From Vitreoscilla sp. (GTDB lineage Bacteria > Pseudomonadota > Gammaproteobacteria > Burkholderiales > Burkholderiaceae): a stretch of DNA of 6,319 nt. How positions within the stretch are numbered: the stretch's first letter is position 1; the number at the start of each line of letters is the position of its first letter. The stretch covers positions 1 through 6,319 of the forward strand of contig JACMOG010000282.1 of assembly GCA_014378125.1 (NCBI GenBank), read 5' to 3'. The notes beneath the pieces were generated by a model. The model worked only from the letters and a program-made list of their open reading frames with translations, ran no database searches and was not told the DNA's origin. This document shows, in pieces, positions 1 to 5,267 of the stretch. Made by a program: the position numbers and the translations under genes.

Positions 1-627
1 AGCAAGACCGTGATCGTGTCCACCGGCGCGCGCTGGCGCGAGGTCAACGTGCCGGGCGAGCAGGAATACAAGAACAAGGGCGTGGCCTACTGCCCGCACT
101 GCGACGGCCCGCTGTTCAAGGGCAAGCGCGTGGCGGTCATCGGCGGCGGCAACTCGGGCGTCGAGGCGGCCATCGACCTGGCCGGCATCGTGGGCCACGT
201 CACGCTGCTCGAGTTCGGCGCGGAGCTGCGTGCCGACGCGGTGCTGGTCGACAAGCTCAAGAGCCTGAAGAACGTGGTGATCCACACGCAAGCGCAGACC
301 ACCGAGATCACCGGCGCCGACGGCAAGGTCAACGGCCTCACCTTCACCGTCCGCACCAGCGGCGAGAGCCGCAAGGTGGAGCTCGAGGGCGTGTTCGTGC
401 AGATCGGCCTGGTGCCCAACTCCGAATGGCTCAAGGGCACGATGGAGCTCACCAGGCACGGCGAGATCGTGGTCGAGGCGCGCGGCCAGACCTCGGTGCC
501 GGGCGTGTTCGCCGCCGGCGACGTCACCACGGTGCCGTTCAAGCAGATCATCATCGCCACCGGCGACGGCGCCAAGGCCGCCCTCGGGGCGTTCGACCAC
601 ATCATCCGGCAGGCCGTGCCGGCTTGA
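1..627 (+). CDS. ahpF: Alkyl hydroperoxide reductase subunit F, C-terminal part (5' end outside the window)
   Basis: This is the last 208 residues of AhpF, the cytoplasmic FAD protein that passes electrons from NADH to the peroxidase AhpC. The reading frame is open from base 1, so the gene starts upstream and the GTG at 10 is internal. The redox-active CPHC pair is at visible residues 31-34 within YCPHCDGP. The NADH-binding loop [10 protein letters not shown] is at 48-57, and the FAD-closing motif [15 protein letters not shown] starts at 168. These blocks match the thioredoxin-reductase-like half of E. coli AhpF (521 residues in total) almost word for word. The C-terminal [11 protein letters not shown] favours AhpF over plain TrxB. 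The missing part should hold the N-terminal double-thioredoxin-fold domain and the first FAD motif. ahpC is usually the upstream neighbour but cannot be seen. No frameshift or missing catalytic residue is visible. Confidence 0.96.
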   Translation, partial: SKTVIVSTGARWREVNVPGEQEYKNKGVAYCPHCDGPLFKGKRVAVIGGGNSGVEAAIDLAGIVGHVTLLEFGAELRADAVLVDKLKSLKNVVIHTQAQTTEITGADGKVNGLTFTVRTSGESRKVELEGVFVQIGLVPNSEWLKGTMELTRHGEIVVEARGQTSVPGVFAAGDVTTVPFKQIIIATGDGAKAALGAFDHIIRQAVPA

Positions 628-633
628 TGAGCG

Positions 634-655
634 CGCCTGCCCGATCGGACAGGCG
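634..655 (+). terminator. Possible hairpin terminator after ahpF
   Basis: CGCCTG (634-639) pairs with CAGGCG (650-655), and the inner CCG/CGG continues the stem after one c/a mismatch. It begins 6 nt after the ahpF stop. There is no T-run behind it, so it is at best a weak or Rho-assisted terminator. Confidence 0.35.
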
Positions 656-720
656 AGGCTGACTCGGCAGGCGGGCGGCTTTGCTGGGTGCCCCGCCAGG
701 TTGGACGACCGGCGGCGACA

Positions 721-748
721 CCACCGGGACGCTCCCACGTCCCGGCGG
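721..748. terminator. Hairpin just past the stop of the peptidase remnant
   Basis: CCGGGACG (724-731) and CGTCCCGG (738-745) form a perfect 8-bp stem with a 6-nt loop. CC/GG pairs extend it at 721-722 and 747-748 beyond one mismatch. It lies 7 nt downstream of the minus-strand stop at 755-757, where a terminator for that transcript belongs, and between it and ahpF. No T-tract is present on either strand, so termination is inferred from position and stem strength only. Confidence 0.4.
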
Positions 749-754
749 ACATCG

Positions 755-1242
755 CTAGTGGCCTCGCGCGAAGAACTGGGCCGATTCGATGAACAGCAAG
801 CCGTTGGGCACGCCGTAGCCGGTCGCGTTGTCCCAACCCGGCGCCGCTGCAAGCGACGAGTCGAGGCCGAAGCCGACGTCATCCCAGCCCAGGAACGGGC
901 TCTGGCCGACGTAGTACAGCAAGCCGACGAAGCCGGTCTTCTGCGACGCGGGCAGGCCCAGCAGTTGCGCCGGCGTGTAGGGCGTCGGCGCGCCACCGCG
1001 GAAACTGATGGAGGCGCTCGTGCTGTGCTTCCTGGCCTTGATCGGCACCACGTCGCGCAACGCGAACGGCTGCATGGCGGCGACCACCGGGGCGGCCTGG
1101 CCCAGCGACTCACCCGCGGCCTCGTCGGCCAACGCCCAGATGGCCGAGAAGATCGGCGTCGCCAGGCTCGTGCCGCCGATGGTGGCCCACGTCTGCGCGC
1201 CGGTGTTGCTGCGGCCGTTGGGGCACGACAGCGGCGCGCTAC
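755..1242 (-). pseudogene. 3' remnant of a sedolisin-type (S53) serine peptidase
   Basis: About 162 C-terminal residues remain of a secreted-type serine peptidase. The block ATIGGTSLATPIFSAIWALA carries the nucleophile Ser (codon 1166-1168) in the GTSxATP context shared by S53 sedolisins and S8 subtilases. The tail PGWDNATGYGVPNG is the Ca-site and C-terminal signature typical of S53. The Glu/Asp half of the catalytic site, the pro-domain and the signal peptide are all absent. The coding signal stops at about 1242, where rarD ends (stop at 1246-1248). No ATG or ribosome-binding site precedes the catalytic block; the first in-frame Met, MQPFALRD, lies after the catalytic Ser. The frame happens to stay open through the antisense of rarD, but that stretch has no peptidase character. 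I read it as a deletion remnant with no independent start. An S8 origin is the alternative. Confidence 0.8.
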
Positions 1243-1245
1243 GGA

Positions 1246-2157
1246 TCAGTCCGGCCTGAGCGCGGCGCGGGGCGCGGCCGCCCGCTGCCGCCGCATCCAC
1301 AGGAACCCGTCGGCGCTGTAGACCACCAGCGCCGTCCAGATCATCACGAAGCCCGCCAGCCGCGTGCCCTGCAGCGGCTCGCCGAACCAGGTGATGCCCA
1401 GCAGGAACTGGATCGTTGGCGACAGGTACTGCAGCGTGCCCAGGGTGGCCAGCGTGAGGCGGCGCGCGCCGGCGGCGAACAACAGCAGCGGGATGGCGGT
1501 GAGCGGCCCGGCGAACAGCAACCAGGCCACGGTGGCGCCGTCCATGCCGGCGAACAGGCCCGGCAGGCCGCCGCGCGGCGCGGACATCCACGCCAGCGCC
1601 ACCAGCGCCACCGGCGCGATGACGGCCGTCTCCACCGCGAGTCCTTCCAGCGCGCCGAGCTGCGCGGTCTTGCGCAGCAGGCCGTAGGTGCCGAACGACC
1701 CGGCCAGGCCCAGCGCGATCCACGGCGGACGGCCCAGCGTGGCGGTGAGCCACAGCACGCCGCAGGCCGCCACGGCCACCGCCAACCATTGCAGCCGGCG
1801 CGGGCGTTCCTTCAGCACCCAGGTGCCCAGCAGCACGTTGACCAGCGGCGTGACGAAGTAGCCCAGGCTGGCCTCGACCACGTGGCCGTGGTTGACGGCC
1901 CACACGTACAGCAGCCAGTTGATGCTCAGCAGCAGCGCGCTGAGCGCGAACCGCGCCACCAGCCGCGGCCGGCGCAGCACGCCGCCCACCCATTGCAGGC
2001 GTCGCATGGCCACCAGCACCGTCCAGATGAACACGAACGACCAGAGCGAGCGGTGCATCACGATCTCGAACGCGTCGACCCGCGCGAGCGCGTGGAAGTA
2101 GATCGGGAACAGGCCCCAGGTGATGTAGGCGAGGGCGGCGCAGAGGAGACCGGACAT
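1246..2157 (-). CDS. rarD: RarD-like EamA-family transporter
   Basis: A 303-residue polytopic inner-membrane protein of the drug/metabolite transporter superfamily, with two EamA repeats and about ten predicted helices. It resembles E. coli RarD (296 residues) along its whole length: EIVMHRSLWSF (31-41), NWLLYVWAVN (80-89), EASLGYFVTPLVNVLLG (95-111), RRLQWLAV (120-127) and QYLSPTIQFLLG (243-254). RarD was named from chloramphenicol sensitivity; its natural substrate is not established. The ATG at 2155-2157 is the first possible, because an in-frame TAA lies 24 nt upstream. No Shine-Dalgarno is obvious: the bases before the start read CCTCC rather than GGAGG. The last residues (RAALRPD) may come from the junction with the peptidase remnant, whose frame overlaps the stop codon. 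Apparently monocistronic and divergent from the membrane-protein gene at 2370. Confidence 0.9.
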   Translation of the reverse strand: MSGLLCAALAYITWGLFPIYFHALARVDAFEIVMHRSLWSFVFIWTVLVAMRRLQWVGGVLRRPRLVARFALSALLLSINWLLYVWAVNHGHVVEASLGYFVTPLVNVLLGTWVLKERPRRLQWLAVAVAACGVLWLTATLGRPPWIALGLAGSFGTYGLLRKTAQLGALEGLAVETAVIAPVALVALAWMSAPRGGLPGLFAGMDGATVAWLLFAGPLTAIPLLLFAAGARRLTLATLGTLQYLSPTIQFLLGITWFGEPLQGTRLAGFVMIWTALVVYSADGFLWMRRQRAAAPRAALRPD

Positions 2158-2180
2158 GGAGGCTTTTCGGAGGGTGCGCC

Positions 2181-2186
2181 ATTATC
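2181..2186 (-). promoter_or_regulatory. Possible -10 element for rarD
   Basis: On the minus strand this reads GATAAT, one base off TATAAT, and would start transcription about 17 nt before the rarD ATG. No good -35 hexamer is found 16-18 nt upstream, so this is only a candidate. The rest of the 212-bp gap (2158-2369) is less GC-rich than the genes. It holds a small imperfect hairpin at 2215-2238 (CGTTT/AAACG core) and no gene that I can see. Confidence 0.3.
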
Positions 2187-2300
2187 GAAGACACGTGGGG
2201 AGTCCTGGACGCGCGCGATCGTTTGGCACGAAACGCGCACGACTTGGCGTTTCACCCGTTGCTTTAAGCCAATTTCCGCCTTTAGGGGGATTGTTGGGCA

Positions 2301-2329
2301 TTGGCACTCGGCTGAAAAATGGCTGTCAT
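2301..2329 (+). promoter_or_regulatory. Candidate sigma70-type promoter for the membrane-protein gene
   Basis: TTGGCA (2301-2306, 5/6 to TTGACA) is followed after 17 nt by TGTCAT (2324-2329, 4/6 to TATAAT). Initiation would fall near 2336, inside the inverted repeat 2330-2356. The repeat would then act as an operator rather than an RNA hairpin. The same TGGCAC lacks the GC at the -12 position, so it does not fit sigma54. Confidence 0.35.
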
Positions 2330-2356
2330 GAACACGCCTCATCATTCGGCGTGTTC
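2330..2356 (+). promoter_or_regulatory. Perfect inverted repeat touching the Shine-Dalgarno
   Basis: GAACACGCC (2330-2338) and GGCGTGTTC (2348-2356) are exact reverse complements around a 9-nt spacer. The next bases, GAGGAGA (2357-2363), are the ribosome-binding site of the gene starting at 2370. This could be a protein operator or, if transcription starts upstream, an RNA stem controlling access to the ribosome-binding site. Confidence 0.6.
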
Positions 2357-2369
2357 GAGGAGAACAGTC

Positions 2370-2903
2370 ATGCCGCAAACGTACAACGTCGGATCCCGGT
2401 CGCGCTTCGTGACCTTCATCGCCTGGATGTTCATCCTCCTGGCGGCGTTCGCGTGCGAGTGGGCGGTCATCCAGAACGCCACGCAGTCGTCGTGGGCCGC
2501 GCTGGCCGGCGACCAGGCCAGCCTGCCCTGGCTCACCGGCCTGCTGATGCGCCACGCCACCTGGGTCTTTTCCACGGCCATCGCGCTGTCGCTGGCCACC
2601 ATGGTGTGCGGCTTCGGCCTGCTGCGCCGCATCGAATGGGCGCGCCGCGTGTTCATCGGCCTGCTGATGGTGGCCATCGGCGTCGACCTGGCCGGGCTGT
2701 GGCTGCAACAGGAATTCATGCACCTGCTGGTGGACTCGGCGCTGCGCCAGGCCACGTTCACGCAGTCGGCCGCCGACGTGTTCGGCGGCGTCGTCACCGC
2801 CGCGCGCGTGCTGGCCGGCTTCATCACGCTGGTGGCCAGCCTGGCGCTGGCGGGCATCATCCGGCGGCTGATGTCGCCGTCGGTCCGGCAAGAATTCGCC
2901 TGA
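2370..2903 (+). CDS. Small four-helix membrane protein of unknown function
   Basis: A 177-residue protein I do not recognise. Hydrophobic stretches at about 13-34, 65-85, 93-112 and 142-164 predict four transmembrane helices. Arg-containing loops (RRIEWARR at 86-93) follow helix 2, and RR at 165-166 ends helix 4. By the positive-inside rule these face the cytoplasm; both termini are probably cytoplasmic. No catalytic motif, metal site or signal peptide is visible. The start is the ATG at 2370, which has AGGAGA 7 nt upstream; an in-frame ATG at 2319 adds 17 residues that translate the inverted repeat and lacks a ribosome-binding site. Codon use matches the neighbours and the frame is intact, so it is probably expressed. 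It is divergent from rarD, and a strong terminator follows 41 nt after the stop. Context gives no clear role. Confidence 0.8.
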   Translation: MPQTYNVGSRSRFVTFIAWMFILLAAFACEWAVIQNATQSSWAALAGDQASLPWLTGLLMRHATWVFSTAIALSLATMVCGFGLLRRIEWARRVFIGLLMVAIGVDLAGLWLQQEFMHLLVDSALRQATFTQSAADVFGGVVTAARVLAGFITLVASLALAGIIRRLMSPSVRQEFA

Positions 2904-2943
2904 GGCGTTGTTTCTTGGATTGATGGGCGGCGCGAGTCGCCGA

Positions 2944-2966
2944 TGAAAGGGGCCTGGCCCCTTTCA
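2944..2966. terminator. Strong bidirectional terminator hairpin
   Basis: TGAAAGGGGC (2944-2953) and GCCCCTTTCA (2957-2966) form a perfect 10-bp stem with the 3-nt loop CTG. The A-rich base and T-rich exit suit intrinsic termination on both strands, although the U-run is short. On plus it follows the membrane-protein gene. On minus the stem begins at the stop codon of the coding remnant 2964-3029, which suggests it was originally shared by two convergent genes. Confidence 0.7.
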
Positions 2967-3029
2967 GTTCGCGTCGAACCCCGCCGGGAACTCGTCGGAG
3001 GACACCCGGTCGGTGGTGCGCACGTCCTT
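2964..3029 (-). pseudogene. Fossil 3' tail of an unidentified minus-strand gene
   Basis: On the minus strand 21 codons ending in TGA (2964-2966) read KDVRTTDRVSSDEFPAGFDAN. Every one of the 21 has G or C in the third position, and the run breaks at the next codon (ACA), going upstream. The overlapping plus frame lacks this bias. The stop sits at the base of the terminator 2944-2966, as at the end of a real gene. I do not recognise the protein. The rest of the gene is absent: the sequence runs through about 27 bp of non-coding character into the dehydrogenase fragment on the other strand. Interpretation: the last residues of a gene otherwise deleted. Confidence 0.45.
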
Positions 3030-3056
3030 TGTGCCAGCGCGACCGTTTCCACGGTG

Positions 3057-3434
3057 CATGGCACCCGGGTGCAGGTGCTGGTGGCCGACCTGGCCAAGGA
3101 GAGCGACCTGGCCGACGTCGAGGCCGTGCTCCGGCGCGACGAGAGCATTCGCGTGCTGGTCAACAACGCGGGCGTCGCGCGCTTCAGCCCGTTCGCCGCA
3201 TCGAAGGGGCCGGACGCCAACTCGCAGATCGCGCTCAACATCACGGCGCTGACCCGCCTGACCCACGCGGTGCTGCCGGGATTCGTCGCGCGCAACGCGG
3301 GCGCGGTGATCAACATCGCCTCGGTGCTGGCCGTGCACGCGCTGCCCATCAGCTCGGTCTACAGCGCCACCAAGGCCTATGTGCTGCAGTTCAGCCGCGG
3401 CCTGCAGGGCGAGCTGGCCAACACCGATGGCCGC
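3057..3434 (+). pseudogene. Short-chain dehydrogenase/reductase fragment lacking both ends
   Basis: About 126 residues from the middle of a classical SDR (NAD(P)-dependent oxidoreductase). The acidic VADL after beta-strand 3, the NNAG motif (3162-3173), the catalytic-Ser strand VINIAS, and the active-site pair YSATK (Tyr 3360-3362, Lys 3372-3374) are in the right order. The N-terminal TGxxxGxG cofactor loop, needed for nucleotide binding, is missing: the frame before 3057 (CASATVSTV) is not SDR-like. At the 3' end homology ends near GELANTDGR, where a family member would run on for another 70-100 residues with the PG motif. Instead a short unrelated tail stops at 3473, overlapping the end of vapC. 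With no Rossmann loop and no plausible ribosome-binding site it cannot be a working enzyme. The interior is undamaged, so the truncation is probably recent. Confidence 0.85.
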
Positions 3435-3453
3435 TTCTGCGGCTATCGTTCCC

Positions 3454-3888
3454 TCAAGTCTTCAGATGGGTGAATTGAGCGCGCGTCAGCAACTGCCTGA
3501 AATCCCGATCGAAGCTGACCAGATGTTCGGCCTGCTGCTCCACGGCTGAGGCCAGCCATGCGTCCGGCAGGGCGTTGGCGGCGAGTTGCTTGTCCAGGCA
3601 AAGCTGGCGCAGTCGTGGCCACTCGGGGCCCAGAGACGCCAGATTGACGCCGGGAACGGCCAGGATGGCGTCGACGAAAGCGATGGCGTTGGCAATGGGC
3701 GTGGGGCGTCCGAAGATCTTCGGATTCGTCACCAGCCTCAACATGCTGGCGATCACCATCGGCATGAGGGTGAACGGAGCGCCGCGCTCGGTGGCGTCGA
3801 GAGCGTCATCCAGCCAGCCGCGAGCGATGTCGTGATGCGGATGATCGCTGCGCGACGCCGCCACGAGGACGTTGACGTCAGGCGTCAT
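3454..3888 (-). CDS. vapC: VapC-type PIN-domain toxin
   Basis: A 144-residue PIN-fold ribonuclease toxin, close to the usual VapC size. Visible acidic residues are D4 in PDVNVLVAASRSDHPHH, D109 in LPDAWLA, and D127/D129 in VSFDRDF; these normally hold the active-site Mg. RLVTNPKIFGRPTP (51-64) and the layout recall the actinobacterial-type PIN subfamily known as Mtu_PIN_fam. The mid-protein Glu found in many VapCs is not at its expected place (PMVIASMLRL, 43-52), as in some members of that subfamily. VapC toxins cut tRNA or rRNA; the target here is unknown. The ATG lies inside the last codons of vapB (11-nt overlap), indicating translational coupling with antitoxin made first. The stop is 20 bp from the broken SDR homology. 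Confidence 0.88.
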   Translation of the reverse strand: MTPDVNVLVAASRSDHPHHDIARGWLDDALDATERGAPFTLMPMVIASMLRLVTNPKIFGRPTPIANAIAFVDAILAVPGVNLASLGPEWPRLRQLCLDKQLAANALPDAWLASAVEQQAEHLVSFDRDFRQLLTRAQFTHLKT

Positions 3889-4123
3889 CGTCCAGCGCGT
3901 CCAGCATTGCTTTATTGCTCAGTGGATTGACACCGGCAACCAGACCTCCGCGGCCATTGAAGACGGGAAGGCGCCTGCGAACCTTGGAAGGTTCGGTGGT
4001 GCTGGCACGCAGGCGCAATTGCAACCCTTCCTCGATCAGGCGAGTCAGGCTGGTTCTCTGCTGAGCGGCCAGCGCCTTCGCATTGGCCAGCAATTGATCG
4101 TTCAGATCGAGTGTCGTCTTCAT
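3878..4123 (-). CDS. vapB: VapB-type antitoxin
   Basis: An 81-residue antitoxin starting MKTTLDLNDQLLANAKALAA. Residues 2-36 have the ribbon-helix-helix DNA-binding pattern (beta strand TTLDL, then two helices ending LIEEGLQLRL). The C-terminal RRLPVFNGRGGLVAGVNPLSN (51-70) is the toxin-wrapping tail typical of VapB partners of such PIN toxins. The ATG at 4121-4123 is chosen because it fits the family N-terminus and leaves the palindrome 4133-4150 outside the gene. Two in-frame ATGs at 4157-4162 add 12-13 residues; they have AAGGAGG directly against them, which is too close for normal initiation. Only a weak AAGAAA precedes the chosen start. The stop overlaps the vapC start. Expected to repress its own operon, with VapC as co-repressor. 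Confidence 0.87.
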   Translation of the reverse strand: MKTTLDLNDQLLANAKALAAQQRTSLTRLIEEGLQLRLRASTTEPSKVRRRLPVFNGRGGLVAGVNPLSNKAMLDALDDDA

Positions 4124-4130
4124 TTTCTTG

Positions 4131-4150
4131 AGTATACAGATTTCTGTATA
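4131..4150 (-). promoter_or_regulatory. vapBC autoregulatory palindrome with overlapping -10
   Basis: TATACAGA (4133-4140) and TCTGTATA (4143-4150) are exact reverse complements around two bases, a compact palindrome of the kind ribbon-helix-helix antitoxins bind. On the minus strand TATACT (4131-4136, 5/6 to TATAAT) overlaps one arm, so VapB or VapBC bound here would block RNA polymerase. No good -35 is seen. Starting 6-7 nt beyond this -10 puts the mRNA 5' end at about 4124, one base from the vapB ATG. Confidence 0.7.
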
Positions 4151-4218
4151 AATCGGCATCATCCTCCTTGAGCGTGACGCAGATCGCGCACGTGGAGGCG
4201 CGTTGCCGCGGGGCCTGA

Positions 4219-4722
4219 TCAGCCGCGCCGCTGCCGGTCCGGCCGTCCGTCGTGGTCACCGAAATCGCGCGCCGGCGCGTCATCCCACCACTCGGTGACG
4301 CCCATGTCGGCGCGGCGCGAAGGGTCGACCGGATAGACGATGCGATTGCTCGCCTTGGCCGCCTCGCCGCCCACCAGCAGCAACGCGTCGCGATCGCCGT
4401 TGTTGATGAAGCAGTGGGAGATGCCCGTGCCGGCGGGAAACGCCGCGAGGTCGCCCGCTAGCATGCGGTGCAGGCGGCCGTCGATCCAGGCGTCCACCTC
4501 GCCTTCAACGACATAGGCGAACTCCTCCTCGTCCGATTCGGCGTGCGGCCATGACGAGCGGCTGCCGGGCACCAGGCGCTGCAGGTTGATGCCGATGCGC
4601 TGCAGGCCCGCAGCGCTGCCCAGGCGGCGCGCGGCACCCATGGGCTCGTCGCTGTTGGGGTAGACGTGGCGGCGCTCGGGAACGTCGGCGGTCGAGACGA
4701 TGAAGGGTGGGCGTGCGGTCAT
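4219..4722 (-). CDS. Single-domain cupin protein
   Basis: A 167-residue cytoplasmic protein with one cupin beta-barrel. Motif 1 is PGSRSSWPHAESDEEEF (52-68), with H60, E62 and E66/E67 as likely metal ligands. Motif 2 is GDLAAFPAGTGISHCFIN (90-107), with G90, P96, G98 and H103. The HxE form with a run of acids is common in the uncharacterised cupin_2 proteins of proteobacteria that share the opening YPxSxEPxGAxRRLG (21-35) and AGLQRIGIN (38-46). The substrate cannot be told. The start is the ATG at 4720-4722, with CGGAGA 4 nt upstream; an in-frame ATG at 4755 would overlap ychJ and is less likely. It begins 16 bp after the ychJ stop on the same strand, so the two are probably co-transcribed. 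Enzyme (dioxygenase or isomerase) versus binding protein is undecided. Confidence 0.88.
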   Translation of the reverse strand: MTARPPFIVSTADVPERRHVYPNSDEPMGAARRLGSAAGLQRIGINLQRLVPGSRSSWPHAESDEEEFAYVVEGEVDAWIDGRLHRMLAGDLAAFPAGTGISHCFINNGDRDALLLVGGEAAKASNRIVYPVDPSRRADMGVTEWWDDAPARDFGDHDGRPDRQRRG

Positions 4723-4738
4723 GGGATCTCCGGAAGAT

Positions 4739-5134
4739 TCAGGCGATGTCGCCATCGACGTAGAACCAGCGGCCGTTTTCTCGCACGAACCGGCTCGTCT
4801 CGTGCAGCCGCTCGGCCTTGCCGCCCAGCTTGCTGCGCGCCACGAACTCCACGATCGCGTGGTCGGCGTCCTGCTGCGCGTGGCGGCGCACGTCGAGGCC
4901 CAGCCAGCGCAGGCCGGCGGGCATCGGCTCGATGGCGGTGGGGCGGGTGGAGGGGTGCCAGGTGTCGGCCAGGTAGCCCGGCAGGCCGCCCACGAAGGCG
5001 CTGTAGCGCGAGCGCATCAGGTCTTCGGCGGTCGGCGCCTGCAGCGCCTCGGGGCCCCTGTGCCAGCGGCCGCAACAGCGGGCGTAGGGCAGGGGACGGC
5101 CGCAAGGGCAGGGCGCGGTGGGGACGAGAAGCAT
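4739..5134 (-). CDS. ychJ: YchJ family (UPF0225) SEC-C motif protein
   Basis: A 131-residue protein with an N-terminal zinc-type SEC-C motif: C9, C11, C20 and C21 in CPCGRPLPYARCC. The family core follows: DLMRSRYSAFV (38-48), YLADTWHPSTRP (54-65), WLGLDV (77-82) and FVRENGRWFYVDGD (116-129). These match E. coli YchJ closely, but that protein (152 residues) has a second CPCG...CC motif at its C-terminus that this one lacks. The fold is NTF2-like; function is unknown. The ATG at 5132-5134 is chosen because upstream in-frame residues translate the intergenic dyad and are not family-like. The ribosome-binding site is weak (GGA 6 nt upstream). First gene of a probable operon with the cupin; divergent from imuA. 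Confidence 0.9.
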   Translation of the reverse strand: MLLVPTAPCPCGRPLPYARCCGRWHRGPEALQAPTAEDLMRSRYSAFVGGLPGYLADTWHPSTRPTAIEPMPAGLRWLGLDVRRHAQQDADHAIVEFVARSKLGGKAERLHETSRFVRENGRWFYVDGDIA

Positions 5135-5154
5135 GTGGATCCAATGAATCGGGG

Positions 5155-5190
5155 TGCCTGGTCTTGCCTGTACTCGGGCGAGACCAGGCA
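5155..5190. repeat. 36-nt dyad in the ychJ-imuA intergenic region
   Basis: TGCCTGGTCT (5155-5164) and AGACCAGGCA (5181-5190) are exact inverted copies. The inner TTGCCTG/CGGGCGA extends the dyad to 16 positions per arm around the loop TACT (5171-5174), with 14 exact pairs. If read as plus-strand RNA the two exceptions are G-U pairs, giving a continuous 16-bp stem; on minus they are A/C mismatches. It lies 20 nt upstream of the ychJ start and about 60 nt upstream of the LexA box. A second small stem, CCGCA/TGCGG, follows at 5192-5206. No T-run follows on either strand, and its role is unknown. Confidence 0.75.
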
Positions 5191-5220
5191 TCCGCATATT
5201 TTGCGGGAAGGCTCGATTGC

Positions 5221-5250
5221 TTGATCGCGCCGTCAAAGGTCCGATAGACT
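5221..5250 (+). promoter_or_regulatory. imuA-imuB promoter (sigma70-like)
   Basis: TTGATC (5221-5226) and TAGACT (5245-5250) are separated by 18 nt, each 4/6 to consensus. The start would be near 5257, inside the LexA box, giving a leader of about 90 nt. The moderate match is usual for a tightly repressed SOS promoter. Confidence 0.6.
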
Positions 5251-5265
5251 GTATGCAAACACAGT
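5248..5265. promoter_or_regulatory. LexA (SOS) box of imuA-imuB
   Basis: ACTGTATGCAAACACAGT has the E. coli/betaproteobacterial LexA pattern CTGT-N8-ACAG exactly (5249-5264), with an extra matching A/T pair outside. It overlaps the -10 and the predicted start point, the classic repression geometry, and lies upstream of a gene family known to be LexA-controlled. RecA-stimulated LexA cleavage after DNA damage would release it. Confidence 0.88.
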
Positions 5266-5267
5266 AC

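Noticed and set aside
755..2194. A single 479-residue minus-strand open frame
   Set aside because: Its first two thirds are an out-of-frame shadow of rarD (Arg/Gly/Ala-rich, no family character). Only the last 162 residues are a real protein, the peptidase remnant.
2302..2316. Sigma54 promoter suggested by TGGCAC
   Set aside because: There is no GC dinucleotide at the required distance; the bases there are AA.
2943..3473. A complete 176-residue short-chain dehydrogenase
   Set aside because: The ATG at 2943 lies at the foot of the terminator hairpin, the first 38 residues are not SDR-like, and both the Rossmann glycine motif and the C-terminus are missing.
2964..4218. Mobile element or integron carrying vapBC
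   Set aside because: No transposase or integrase fragment, terminal inverted repeats, target duplication or attC-like array was found around the toxin-antitoxin genes. Broken neighbours alone do not show transposition.
5155..5206. Intrinsic terminator for ychJ or imuA
   Set aside because: It sits upstream of both genes and no T-run follows the stems on either strand.
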